Assembly: GCF_004120195.1 (NCBI RefSeq)
Contig: NZ_SCHN01000011.1
Span: forward strand, 62,001-126,000
Reading direction: 5' to 3'
From: Enterovibrio baiacu
GTDB taxonomy: Bacteria; Pseudomonadota; Gammaproteobacteria; Enterobacterales; Vibrionaceae
DNA length: 64,000 nucleotides
The position numbers and the translations under genes are program-made. The notes beneath the pieces are model-generated. The model worked only from the letters and a program-made list of their open reading frames with translations, was not told where the DNA came from and made no database searches. This document shows positions 1 to 8,024 of this stretch, piece after piece (position 1 is the stretch's first letter; every line of letters begins with the position of its first letter).

Positions 1-419
1 GTGTTGAACTGAGAAGGATCAATGCCTTCAGGCACTTTGACGATAAAGTTCTCAAACGTTTTAACATCACCGACTTGGGTCATCTTGCCTTTTAAATTGA
101 TAAAGTCGGTTTCTGTTTCGACAAACTCAGGGGAAAGGTACAGCTTGTAGTCTGGTCCGGGTGCGAGCTCTCCCATGAATGAAATTATATCAGGCCCAAT
201 GGCAACACTGCCTTCGCCCCAATGAAAGGTATCGCTGTCTTTCAGATCTTTACGGAACTCTGCCGTGTAATTGGCACTCGCTGAAACTGACGTTATTTCC
301 GCCGTAGATGGGCCTTCAGGGGCGATTAAGATGGGCAGGGTGTAGATACCGACAGCAAAGCCTATCGCCACAGCAGCAACATGGGAAATGACGAGAGTAA
401 TAGCTTGTCGTGTGGTCAT
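1..419 (-). CDS. DM13-domain exported protein (3' end cut by window edge)
   Basis: Reading down from an ATG at 419 the frame stays open to the window edge, giving about 139 residues of an incomplete protein. The N-terminus (MTTRQAITLVISHVAAVAIG, then FAVGIYTLPILIAP) is one hydrophobic segment, a signal anchor or signal peptide. After it come FHWGEGSVAIG, FMGELAPGPDYKLYLSP and VKTFENFIVKVPEG, which match the DM13 (electron-transfer DM13) domain found in secreted or membrane-attached proteins of marine bacteria. The substrate of DM13 proteins is not established, so the name is by domain only. The gene is divergent from the flavin oxidase at 990. The domain call is fairly firm; the function is unknown. 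Confidence 0.7.
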   Translation of the reverse strand, partial: MTTRQAITLVISHVAAVAIGFAVGIYTLPILIAPEGPSTAEITSVSASANYTAEFRKDLKDSDTFHWGEGSVAIGPDIISFMGELAPGPDYKLYLSPEFVETETDFINLKGKMTQVGDVKTFENFIVKVPEGIDPSQFN

Positions 420-989
420 TGTTGAAAGCCTCCGATGTAGGGATATGTCATGGCTAAACAAGGTGAAATCATCGTCTTCGTGTTGTTTAGATACAGTGAT
501 TATGTGTAATAGAGGGGGATAAAGAAACCGTCGTTGTTGTTTCTTTCGTGAGATGTGAAGGTGCCAACATTTACGATTATGCGCATGCTTGCGGTTACAC
601 GATTGCCCATGAAATAAATTGAGTCTTTTCCTGAATAAAATATAGGCACTTTCCCTATGTTAATCAGCACATATATTTTTTGGCGACGCATCAGTTTTCT
701 GTTTTGTCACATTTTAATCTTCGCGTCCCTAAAAAGAACAAAGTGCGTGCCACTCCAGGTACAATCTTCTCCTTTATAAAGACAAGAACAAGAAAAGTAA
801 GCGCTTTTTATGAGAAAAGTGTGCGCTTTTTTATAAATCTGACGTCGCAGTTAAATATGTCTTACAAGGTATTAAATCTTAGAGGGTGTCCTATTTGGTT
901 GGAATGAAATCATGTTGAATAAATAGCACTTGTTGTAGGTGGTCGTGCTCTCTATGTTCATAAATGGATTTTTAATCAAAGGGATAGAT
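420..989. other. Intergenic region, divergent promoters
   Basis: About 570 bases separate two divergent genes. The stretch is AT-rich around 600-900 and must hold promoters for both. Short open frames here (for example 680-907) lack a ribosome site and do not resemble proteins. I see no RNA gene, terminator or clear operator. Confidence 0.4.
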
Positions 990-2867
990 ATGTCTAAATT
1001 CAACAATGAAAGAAGAACGTTTTTAAAAAATGGCCGTGGGTTACTTTTTACTTCTGTTGCGGTTTCATCGCTTCCCATGTCATTCCTTCTTTCTGGCTGT
1101 GACAGTCCGTTTTATCACATCACGTATGAAAACTGGGCGCAGGATATTAAGGTTGGTGGCGTATTAGCGGCCAAGGTAACATCACGAGAAGACCTTGAAT
1201 CCGTCGCGAAATGGGCATTGGAGAATGGACACTTTATTAAGGCGTTCGGCTCTATGCATAATTGGTCGCCATTGATCCTTTCGGAAGACGAGCCCAAAGA
1301 TAAAGCCTTGTTGCTTGATATGTCTCAGTTTAATCACCTTGAAATGCTCGAGTCCCATGCTGATTATGGTGTGGTGAAAGCGGGATGTGGTGTGCAGTCA
1401 GAAGACTTGTATTCCTTTCTCGCCAATCAAACTGGCGGACAACCAGACATTCCCGGTTATGCGTTTTCAAATACCCCTGCGCCGGGTAACCTTTCTCTCG
1501 CAGGCATGCTTTCAATCGGTGGTCATGGCACCAAAGTGAGCTACAACGATTCAAAAGAGAATGAATCGCTAAACGGCAGTATAAGCAACAATGTCTTGTC
1601 GGTAACCGCGCTGGTATGGGACGGCAGCAAATACGCCCTGAGAACCTTCCACCGCGACGAAGAAGATGGCGATCTCTTCTTGGCAGCGCTTGGCGCTACC
1701 ATCATTCTTGAAGCGACACTGTATGTGCTGCCCAACTATAACCTTCGCTGCCAGAGTTTCACGGATGTGCATTACTCTGAACTCTTTGCATCAACAGCAG
1801 AAGAAACGCCATTGTCGATTGCGAAGATTTTGGATTCGGCAGGGCGCATGGAAGTTATTTGGTTCCCCTTTAGCCAGAAACCGTGGCTAAAAGTGTGGAG
1901 CAATGAGCCGCAAAAACCTGCGTCTTCGCGCGCTGTATCAGGGGCATACAACTATGCGTTTAGCGACAATATTCCCTTGTTCATTTCAAACATCATTAAA
2001 GGCATTTTGGTTGCAAAACCCAAATTGGTGCCTGCTTTTGGTATTTTGCAATCCGTTACAACGACCCTCGCATTAAAAGGCGGGGCGAATCGAGAGAATT
2101 TATATAATCAGGTCGTTAGCAATACATCAGCGAGAAGCTTGACCGGCGATGGCGTGGATAATGAGACCATCACGGAAGAAGAATTCGAGGCTTTCCTTCC
2201 TTACATTGAAGCGGTCGAATCGACGCAACCTGAAAACACCCATGCACGCAGTTTGTTCGCGCAGAATTACGATATTTGGGGGCCGGCATGGAAGACCTTG
2301 GTGTATGTGCGCGAAACCACCTTGCGCGTGACAGCGAATGGGTATGCCGTGCACCTCAACCGTGCAGATGTTCAGCCGTTTTTACATGACTTCGCTAACG
2401 TCTATCTCCGTCTTCAATCAGAGTATGCGGGCAGAGGCCAATACCCGATTGCTGGGCCAATGGAAATCAGGGTGACGGGCGTGGACAAAACAGACGGGCT
2501 CAACCTTTCTAATGCAAAACCCCCTGCGCTTTCAGCAACCACTGACACACAGGATGCGAATCTGGATACCGTGGTGTGGCTAGACTTACTGACCTTTGCG
2601 GACATGCCGTGGGCAGGGGAGTTCTATCAAGAAATTGAAGAATGGCTCTACCAACAACTGCCCGCGCATCAAGTCAGGGTTGAGTGGTCGAAAGGGTGGG
2701 GGTACAACGCTGCGGGGGCATGGAAAAATGAAGATTTCATTGCCAACACTGTGCCAACAACCTTCACTACTGCAACACGTTCCTATGAGGAGACTGCAGC
2801 GCGACTCCGTGACTATGATCCGCACTATTTGTTCGCTTCAAGCTTGGTAAGAAAGCTGGTGCCCTAA
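990..2867 (+). CDS. FAD-linked oxidase, VAO / cholesterol oxidase-like, Tat lipoprotein
   Basis: A 625-residue protein. I start it at the ATG at 990 because the signal sequence then sits at the very N-terminus; an in-frame start lies 17 codons upstream. The N-terminus has a twin-arginine motif (ERRTFLKNG), a hydrophobic stretch and a lipobox ending LLSGC, so it is probably folded with its cofactor, exported by Tat and lipidated. Residues from about 55 hold a VAO-type FAD-binding domain. It includes KAFGSMHNWSPL, whose His is at the position used for covalent FAD attachment in class II cholesterol oxidases, and GNLSLAGMLSIGGHGT. The C-terminal half resembles the cholesterol-oxidase substrate-binding domain. 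The oxidase fold is clear; the real substrate (sterol, lactone, sugar) cannot be told from sequence. The gene stands alone and ends at a shared terminator. Confidence 0.72.
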   Translation: MSKFNNERRTFLKNGRGLLFTSVAVSSLPMSFLLSGCDSPFYHITYENWAQDIKVGGVLAAKVTSREDLESVAKWALENGHFIKAFGSMHNWSPLILSEDEPKDKALLLDMSQFNHLEMLESHADYGVVKAGCGVQSEDLYSFLANQTGGQPDIPGYAFSNTPAPGNLSLAGMLSIGGHGTKVSYNDSKENESLNGSISNNVLSVTALVWDGSKYALRTFHRDEEDGDLFLAALGATIILEATLYVLPNYNLRCQSFTDVHYSELFASTAEETPLSIAKILDSAGRMEVIWFPFSQKPWLKVWSNEPQKPASSRAVSGAYNYAFSDNIPLFISNIIKGILVAKPKLVPAFGILQSVTTTLALKGGANRENLYNQVVSNTSARSLTGDGVDNETITEEEFEAFLPYIEAVESTQPENTHARSLFAQNYDIWGPAWKTLVYVRETTLRVTANGYAVHLNRADVQPFLHDFANVYLRLQSEYAGRGQYPIAGPMEIRVTGVDKTDGLNLSNAKPPALSATTDTQDANLDTVVWLDLLTFADMPWAGEFYQEIEEWLYQQLPAHQVRVEWSKGWGYNAAGAWKNEDFIANTVPTTFTTATRSYEETAARLRDYDPHYLFASSLVRKLVP

Positions 2868-2918
2868 GCCATTTATATCTCGCATCTGGCACTAACACTT
2901 ATCGCAGGATGAAAACAA

Positions 2919-2946
2919 AAAGGACGAAACATTCGTTTCGTCCTTT
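2919..2946. terminator. Bidirectional rho-independent terminator
   Basis: A perfect 12-bp stem (AAAGGACGAAAC, loop ATTC, GTTTCGTCCTTT) with A/T flanks on both sides lies between the convergent oxidase and curA genes and can serve both. Confidence 0.8.
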
Positions 2947-2983
2947 CTATTTATACGGCCTGAATCTGGGCGAACTTAGTCAG

Positions 2984-4018
2984 TTAGTTGGCGTCAGCCA
3001 CTTTAATCACTAACTTACCGAAGTTCTTGCCTTCCAATAGACCCATAAAGGCGTCAGGCGCATTTTCTAGCCCATCGACCACCTGTTCTTTGTACTGCAT
3101 CTTCCCTTGCGCTAACCACTGTGACATGTCTGCGGCAAATTCGTTGTAGCGGTGCGCGTAATCATCAAAAATGATGAAGCCTTGCATCTTGATACGTTTG
3201 ATCAACAAGGTCGCCATCAGCATGCCCATGCGGTCCGGCCCCGCTGGCAGTTCAGTTGCGTTGTACTGAGAAATCATGCCACAGACAGGAATTCGCGCGC
3301 CGGTATTCAGCAATGGAAACACGGCATCAAAGACCTTTCCACCGACGTTTTCGTAGTAAACGTCGATGCCTTTATCACAAGCAGCTGCCAACTGTTCAGC
3401 GAAATCATCAGCCTTGTGGTCTAAACACACATCAAAGCCCAAGGTTTCAACTGCGTAGCGACACTTCTCTTCACCGCCGGCAATGCCGACCACTTTACAG
3501 CTTTTCAATTTACCAATTTGACCTACCGTCGCGCCGACAGGCCCAGTCGCTGCAGCAACGACGAGGGTATCACCGTCTTTTGGTTGACCGATATCCAGTA
3601 AGCCCATGTACGCAGTAAAACCTGGCATACCCATGATGCCCAGCGCAAACGAAGGGTGAGACGGTGATTGCCCCAGTTTTAGAAGCCCTTCGCCGTCAGA
3701 CACGGCATAGGATTGCCAACCTGAAAATGATAATACCCATTCGCCTTTTTCAAACTCGGGATGTTGTGAGTCTTCCACCTGACAAACAGTCGCACCCACC
3801 ATCACGTCATCAATTGCGGTAGGTTCAGCGTAGGATTTCGCGTCACTCATGCGACCACGCATGTAAGGGTCAAGAGAGAGGTAAATGGTTTTCAGCAACA
3901 CTTCGCCTTGGCCAATGGTTGGGATGTTGACATTTTCTAAGCGGAAGTTATCGGCAACAGGCGCGCCTACAGGGCGGGAGGCAAGTACGATGCGTGCGTT
4001 TTCTGACGGTGTTGACAT
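2984..4018 (-). CDS. curA: NADPH-dependent MDR-family reductase, CurA-like
   Basis: A 344-residue zinc-independent medium-chain dehydrogenase/reductase of the curcumin reductase / leukotriene B4 dehydrogenase type, close to the size of E. coli CurA (YncB). Landmarks are YLSLDPYMRGRMSD near residue 50, the Rossmann nucleotide site AAATGPVGATVGQIGK near 155, and YENVGGKVFDAV near 225. Such enzymes reduce the double bond of alpha,beta-unsaturated ketones and aldehydes with NADPH in the cytoplasm. It lies downstream of nemR but behind that gene's terminator, with a NemR-like palindrome 40-55 bases before its ATG. It is therefore probably derepressed by reactive electrophiles, which fits the enzyme's job. 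The family call is firm; the exact substrate is open. Confidence 0.85.
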   Translation of the reverse strand: MSTPSENARIVLASRPVGAPVADNFRLENVNIPTIGQGEVLLKTIYLSLDPYMRGRMSDAKSYAEPTAIDDVMVGATVCQVEDSQHPEFEKGEWVLSFSGWQSYAVSDGEGLLKLGQSPSHPSFALGIMGMPGFTAYMGLLDIGQPKDGDTLVVAAATGPVGATVGQIGKLKSCKVVGIAGGEEKCRYAVETLGFDVCLDHKADDFAEQLAAACDKGIDVYYENVGGKVFDAVFPLLNTGARIPVCGMISQYNATELPAGPDRMGMLMATLLIKRIKMQGFIIFDDYAHRYNEFAADMSQWLAQGKMQYKEQVVDGLENAPDAFMGLLEGKNFGKLVIKVADAN

Positions 4019-4056
4019 AAAGCAATATCCTTTTTCTTATGGTAGTGAATAGCCAT

Positions 4057-4071
4057 TAGACCGGTCGTCTA
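4057..4071. promoter_or_regulatory. NemR-type operator upstream of curA
   Basis: The 15-mer TAGACCGGTCGTCTA has perfect TAGAC/GTCTA arms and lies just upstream of curA. A copy differing at one centre base precedes nemR at 4820-4834. The pair points to co-regulation by the TetR-family protein encoded between them. Confidence 0.75.
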
Positions 4072-4081
4072 GTGTTGTGTT

Positions 4082-4108
4082 AAAAAAATCCGCCACATGA
4101 CATGGCGG
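4082..4108 (-). terminator. Terminator of nemR
   Basis: On the minus strand a CCGCCA/TGGCGG stem with a 7-base loop is followed by seven T residues. It lies after the nemR stop and before the curA operator, so curA has its own promoter. Confidence 0.75.
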
Positions 4109-4133
4109 CTTTTAGAGTGAACGTATCACTCGC

Positions 4134-4191
4134 TTATACCCAAACAAGGTGAAGATGCCGGATCCAGCGAGCATCTTCACGTTGTTTGGGG
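4134..4191. repeat. Long imperfect palindrome between nemR and curA
   Basis: The arms CCCAAACAA-G-GTGAAGATGC (4139-4158) and GCATCTTCAC-G-TTGTTTGGG (4171-4190) pair over 20 positions with one G/G mismatch and a 12-base loop. The left arm continues outward as TTATACC. A second palindrome opening TTATACCCAA lies at 18472-18531, so this may be a small interspersed repeat. Confidence 0.55.
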
Positions 4192-4201
4192 TGATGTCGG
4201 T

Positions 4202-4798
4202 TTAAAAGGCTGTGTTGCCTTTCAATAATTGTTCAGTTGAAAGCAATGCTTGTGACATGCCATCGGTGTTTTGGCTGAGTTTGCTCATTAGGCTTGCACC
4301 AATCCACAAATAGTAAAGCTGATTGGCGGCAACATGGCTGTCTTTGACCTGAATGGAGCCGTCTTCGGTGCCTTCTTTGATACATTGAGCAATCAAGGCA
4401 ATGATGTGATTTGCACCATCAAGCAAGGACAAGCGCATTGCTTCAGACAGATCTGACACTTCACCGCTTAGCTTAACCACTAAACAACGCTGGTTGTTGC
4501 ATGTGCCGTCATTTACCTCAATCCATTTACGCCAATACTGCATGAGCTTTTCATAGCCACTGATGCTTGGGTCACTGAACAACGCATCGAGGCGCTGTCG
4601 GTAATTAGCGAAATACTCGGTGATCAATGCTTCACCAAACTGCTCTTTGGATCTGAAGTAATGATAAAACGAGCCTTTCGGCACACCGGCATGCGCGAGC
4701 AATTGAGACAGGCCTACACTGGTAAAGCCTTTCTCAACGATCAATTGGTAGCCCACATCTAAAATGTGTTGGCGGGTAGGGTGTGTGTCTGTATTCAT
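4202..4798 (-). CDS. nemR: TetR-family repressor, NemR-like
   Basis: A 198-residue regulator, nearly the length of E. coli NemR (199). An N-terminal TetR helix-turn-helix (residues about 8-55, including VGLSQLLAHAGVPKGSFYHY) precedes a ligand/sensor domain with CNNQRCLVVKLSGEVSDLSE. Its cysteines at 100 and 105 match the redox-sensing cysteine region of NemR, which responds to reactive chlorine species and electrophiles. TAGAC-N5-GTCTA palindromes precede both this gene (4820-4834) and curA (4057-4071), consistent with autorepression and control of curA. A terminator follows the gene. No nemA or gloA homologue lies next to it here, unlike E. coli. The assignment is strong by sequence and context. 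Confidence 0.85.
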   Translation of the reverse strand: MNTDTHPTRQHILDVGYQLIVEKGFTSVGLSQLLAHAGVPKGSFYHYFRSKEQFGEALITEYFANYRQRLDALFSDPSISGYEKLMQYWRKWIEVNDGTCNNQRCLVVKLSGEVSDLSEAMRLSLLDGANHIIALIAQCIKEGTEDGSIQVKDSHVAANQLYYLWIGASLMSKLSQNTDGMSQALLSTEQLLKGNTAF

Positions 4799-4819
4799 GG
4801 CGCGTATCTTAAGATCAAT

Positions 4820-4834
4820 TAGACCAGTCGTCTA
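4820..4834. promoter_or_regulatory. NemR-type operator at the nemR promoter
   Basis: TAGACCAGTCGTCTA lies 22 bases upstream of the nemR ATG. It matches the curA operator except at one central base. Confidence 0.75.
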
Positions 4835-4888
4835 GTCAAAGAATTTGTCTGTTATTTGCCTTGTGATCACATCTTTGTCTATTTCGTT

Positions 4889-4988
4889 AATGAAATGTTT
4901 ATTTCATTGGTTGCGTGATAAACGTTTAGATCTTACTATTAAATGAAATAAACGTTTCGTTATGGTTTTCTGTGTTTCGAAACGTTTC
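4889..4988 (+). promoter_or_regulatory. Clustered palindromes upstream of iolC (probable iol operators)
   Basis: Three related palindromes precede iolC: AATGAAAT-GTTT-ATTTCATT (4889-4908, perfect), an imperfect GAAATAAACGTTTC (4945-4958), and GAAACGTTTC (4979-4988, perfect, overlapping GTTTCGAAAC). All are GAAA...TTTC dyads. An RpiR-type IolR repressor is the usual regulator of iol operons in gammaproteobacteria, but no such gene lies in the window, so the binding protein is inferred. Confidence 0.55.
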
Positions 4989-5033
4989 ACTTCACCCCTT
5001 CTTCACACCAACACAGTCGGACAGGAGTCATAC

Positions 5034-6971
5034 ATGACGACGCGGAAAAGAACACTGGATGTTATCTGCCTTGGGCGCGTAGCGGTCGATCTCTATGGAG
5101 AGCAAGTCGGTTCAAGGCTCGAGGATATGCGAACGTTCGCTAAATATTTAGGTGGTTCGTCTGGCAATGTGGCCCATGGAACGGCCCGACAAGGGCTCAA
5201 ATCCGGCATGCTTGCTCGTGTGGGTGATGAGCACATGGGGCGTTTTGTTCGTGAAGAGTTAGAACGTGTGGGCGTAGATACTAGCCATATCATCACAGAC
5301 AAAGAGCGTCTGACAGCGTTGGTGTTACTCGGCATCAAAGACAAAGATACCTTCCCTTTGATTTTCTTTCGTGAAAACTGTGCCGATCAAGCCATCACGC
5401 CCGAAGACATTAGCGAAGAATACATCGCATCCGCGAAATGTTTAGCCATCACGGGCACGCACCTTTCAAATCCAAGTTCTCGCCAAGCGGTGATCACCGC
5501 GCTTAATTACGCGCGCAAACATGGCGTGCGCACTGCGTTGGACGTGGATTTTCGTCCTGTGCTTTGGGGGTTAACCTCATTGGGTGACGGCGAAACCCGC
5601 TTCATCGCGTCTGATGATGTCACCAACCAGTTGCAAGAAGTGCTGGGGCTGTTTGACCTGATTGTCGGCACAGAAGAAGAATTTCACATTGCAGGTGGCA
5701 CGGAAGATTCTATTGGTGCGTTGAAAAAAGTGCGCGAACTGACAGACGCCACTTTGGTGTGTAAACGCGGTCCACTGGGTTGTAGCGTATTTACCGATGA
5801 GATCGGCAGCCAGTTAGACGATGGCATCACAGTGAAAGGTGTGCGAGTTGAAGTGCTGAATGTGCTGGGGGCGGGTGATGCCTTTATGTCTGGTCTGCTG
5901 CGCGGATATCTGAACGACGAATCATGGGAGCAAAGCTGCCGCTATGCCAATGCATGTGGTGCCCTGGTTGTATCTCGCCACGGTTGTTCTCCTGCGATGC
6001 CGACCAAAGAAGAGCTTGATAATTATTTGCTGCGTGAGCATGAAGTGCCACGTCCTGATCGTGATGCGATGTTGAACCATCTTCACCGTGTGACTACCCG
6101 TGAAAAAGCCTGGCCAGAGTTATGTGTACTCGCGTTTGATCATCGTTCGCAGTTTGTCGAAATGGCGCTCAGTGCAGGGATTGATGTGGCACACATTCCG
6201 CATTTGAAATCACTCATTTGGCAGGCGGTGAAAGATGTCACGGCAGAAAGTGGTTTAACGGGGAAAGCAGGCATTCTGTGTGATTCCACTTTTGGCATGG
6301 ATGTACTCAACGACGCAACCGGGTATGGGGATTCAGTGGCAGAGCGCTACTGGGTTGGTCGACCCATTGAACTGCCAGGTTCGCGTCCACTTCGCCTCGA
6401 AAATGGCAATATCGGCACGCAATTGGCGAGTTGGCCACGCGAGCAGGTGGTGAAATGTTTGATGTTCTACCATCCCGATGACGAACGTGAACTGCAACTT
6501 GAGCAGGAAGAAACCTTAAAAGAGGTGTACAACGCCTGTTGCGAAAGTACCAATGAATTGCTGATTGAAGTCATTCTACCGAAAGACGTGCCTGTCAGTT
6601 CGGACAAGGAAGCAGATGCCTTGTATCAGCGTGTCATGGAGCGTTTGTATAACTTAGGGATTAAACCCGATTGGTGGAAATTGCCGCCACTCACTGCGCA
6701 GGGCTGGAAGGACGTTGATGCCTTGATAGAACATCGTGATTCTCACTGTCGTGGTGTTGTGCTCTTGGGGTTAGATCAACCTGCTGAACAACTTAAAGCG
6801 GGTTTCTCTGCCGCTTCTCAATCGCGCACTGTGCGTGGTTTTGCCGTAGGGCGCACTATTTTTGGCGAACCAAGCCGACAATGGATGCGAGGTGAGCTAA
6901 CGGGTGACGAGTTCGTAGATGCTGTGAAACAGAACTACTTGGATTTGATTGATACATGGCGTCAACGTTAA
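5034..6971 (+). CDS. iolC: 5-dehydro-2-deoxygluconokinase with DUF2090 domain
   Basis: A 645-residue fusion. The start at 5034 follows an AGGAG ribosome site by 6 bases; an upstream in-frame ATG at 4962 overlaps the palindromes and is less likely. Residues about 8-335 are a PfkB sugar kinase (GGSSGNVAHGTARQG substrate site, GAGDAFMSGL catalytic Asp and anion hole). Residues about 355-640 are the DUF2090 aldolase-like domain often fused to IolC (LCVLAFDHRSQF). The kinase phosphorylates 5-dehydro-2-deoxy-D-gluconate in myo-inositol breakdown; the C-terminal domain may act as the following aldolase, which is inferred from fold. It is the first gene of iolC-iolE-mmsA. Regulation is probably by the palindromes just upstream. 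Confidence 0.9.
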   Translation: MTTRKRTLDVICLGRVAVDLYGEQVGSRLEDMRTFAKYLGGSSGNVAHGTARQGLKSGMLARVGDEHMGRFVREELERVGVDTSHIITDKERLTALVLLGIKDKDTFPLIFFRENCADQAITPEDISEEYIASAKCLAITGTHLSNPSSRQAVITALNYARKHGVRTALDVDFRPVLWGLTSLGDGETRFIASDDVTNQLQEVLGLFDLIVGTEEEFHIAGGTEDSIGALKKVRELTDATLVCKRGPLGCSVFTDEIGSQLDDGITVKGVRVEVLNVLGAGDAFMSGLLRGYLNDESWEQSCRYANACGALVVSRHGCSPAMPTKEELDNYLLREHEVPRPDRDAMLNHLHRVTTREKAWPELCVLAFDHRSQFVEMALSAGIDVAHIPHLKSLIWQAVKDVTAESGLTGKAGILCDSTFGMDVLNDATGYGDSVAERYWVGRPIELPGSRPLRLENGNIGTQLASWPREQVVKCLMFYHPDDERELQLEQEETLKEVYNACCESTNELLIEVILPKDVPVSSDKEADALYQRVMERLYNLGIKPDWWKLPPLTAQGWKDVDALIEHRDSHCRGVVLLGLDQPAEQLKAGFSAASQSRTVRGFAVGRTIFGEPSRQWMRGELTGDEFVDAVKQNYLDLIDTWRQR

Positions 6972-7029
6972 TGGGAGTGCCCACTTCTTTTAACGACAGA
7001 TCGGCGATGGAAGAGACAAGGAGCGAAAC

Positions 7030-7920
7030 ATGGCAGTTCAACGAGGCATCAATCCACTGACTTGGACGAATGATGATCTTCCCTCTTTGGGGGCAGAAAC
7101 GCCCCTTGATGTATGTTTGGCGGAAGGGAAGTTAGCCGGGTTTACGGGGTTTGAATTGGGCAATAAATTCCCAAGAACCCCAGAAGTATTGGGCCCAATT
7201 TTGCGAAAGCACGAATTGACGTTGGTTTCAGGCTGGTATTCAGGAGAATTGTTAAGCCGTTCTGTTGAGCAGGAAATCGATGCGGTGCAATCTCACCTGG
7301 ATTTACTTAAAACGCTAGGCGCAAAGGTGATGGTGTTTGCGGAGGTAACTGGGTGTGTTCACGGCAACATCACTATGCCTGTTGAGCGTCGACCTCGTTT
7401 CCCAGAAAACCGTTGGCAGGAATACGGCGAGAAACTCACGGCGTTTGCAAAATATACCCAATCACAAGGTGTTCAAATTGCCTATCACCATCATATGGGC
7501 ACAGTGATCGAAAGTGAGTCGGACATTGATCGCTTAATGGATGTCACGGGCGAAGAAGTGGGCTTGTTGCTGGATACGGGTCACCTCCATTTTGCTGGTG
7601 GCGATCCGGTTGCTGTTGCGAAACGTCATGCTGCGCGCATCAATCACGTGCATTGCAAGGACATTCGACAATCCATTCTCGATGACGCGAATAATCGTCG
7701 ACTTAGCTTCTTGGATGCCGTGCTAAACGGCGTATTCACCGTGCCTGGTGATGGCTGTATCGACTACTCTGCTGTTATGGCAGTGCTCAAGGACAGTGAT
7801 TATAACGGTTGGCTGGTGGTGGAGGCAGAGCAGGATCCTGCCATCGCTCATCCGCTGACTTACGCGAAAAAAGGGCATAAAAACCTTGAGGCTTACGCAA
7901 GAGAAGCAGGCTTGCTCTGA
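7030..7920 (+). CDS. iolE: Myo-inosose-2 dehydratase
   Basis: A 296-residue protein of the xylose-isomerase-like TIM-barrel superfamily, the usual length for IolE. It dehydrates 2-keto-myo-inositol to the trihydroxycyclohexanedione in the cytoplasm. Typical stretches are GINPLTWTNDDLPSLG at the N-terminus, AYHHHMGTVIE, LLLDTGHLHFAGGDP and INHVHCKDIR, which carry metal-binding Glu, Asp and His residues. GGAG at 7019-7022 gives a ribosome site before the ATG. It follows iolC by 58 bases and is surely co-transcribed. An intercistronic hairpin separates it from mmsA. Confidence 0.9.
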   Translation: MAVQRGINPLTWTNDDLPSLGAETPLDVCLAEGKLAGFTGFELGNKFPRTPEVLGPILRKHELTLVSGWYSGELLSRSVEQEIDAVQSHLDLLKTLGAKVMVFAEVTGCVHGNITMPVERRPRFPENRWQEYGEKLTAFAKYTQSQGVQIAYHHHMGTVIESESDIDRLMDVTGEEVGLLLDTGHLHFAGGDPVAVAKRHAARINHVHCKDIRQSILDDANNRRLSFLDAVLNGVFTVPGDGCIDYSAVMAVLKDSDYNGWLVVEAEQDPAIAHPLTYAKKGHKNLEAYAREAGLL

Positions 7921-7932
7921 GAAAAATGAGTG

Positions 7933-7963
7933 CAACACCGCCTATAGAAAAGTGGCGGTGTTG
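7933..7963 (+). other. Intercistronic hairpin between iolE and mmsA
   Basis: CAACACCGCC (7933-7942) pairs perfectly with GGCGGTGTTG (7954-7963). No T-run follows, so it looks like an mRNA-stabilizing or processing hairpin rather than a full terminator. Confidence 0.6.
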
Positions 7964-8024
7964 ATAGAGAAGAATTGAACGCTAAATAACCCCGCATGCA
8001 GCGCAATACAGGGAGACCCAAGAC

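Noticed and set aside
680-907. 75-codon plus-strand frame in the first intergenic region
   Set aside because: It has no ribosome site, a low-complexity AT-rich composition and no recognisable protein features.
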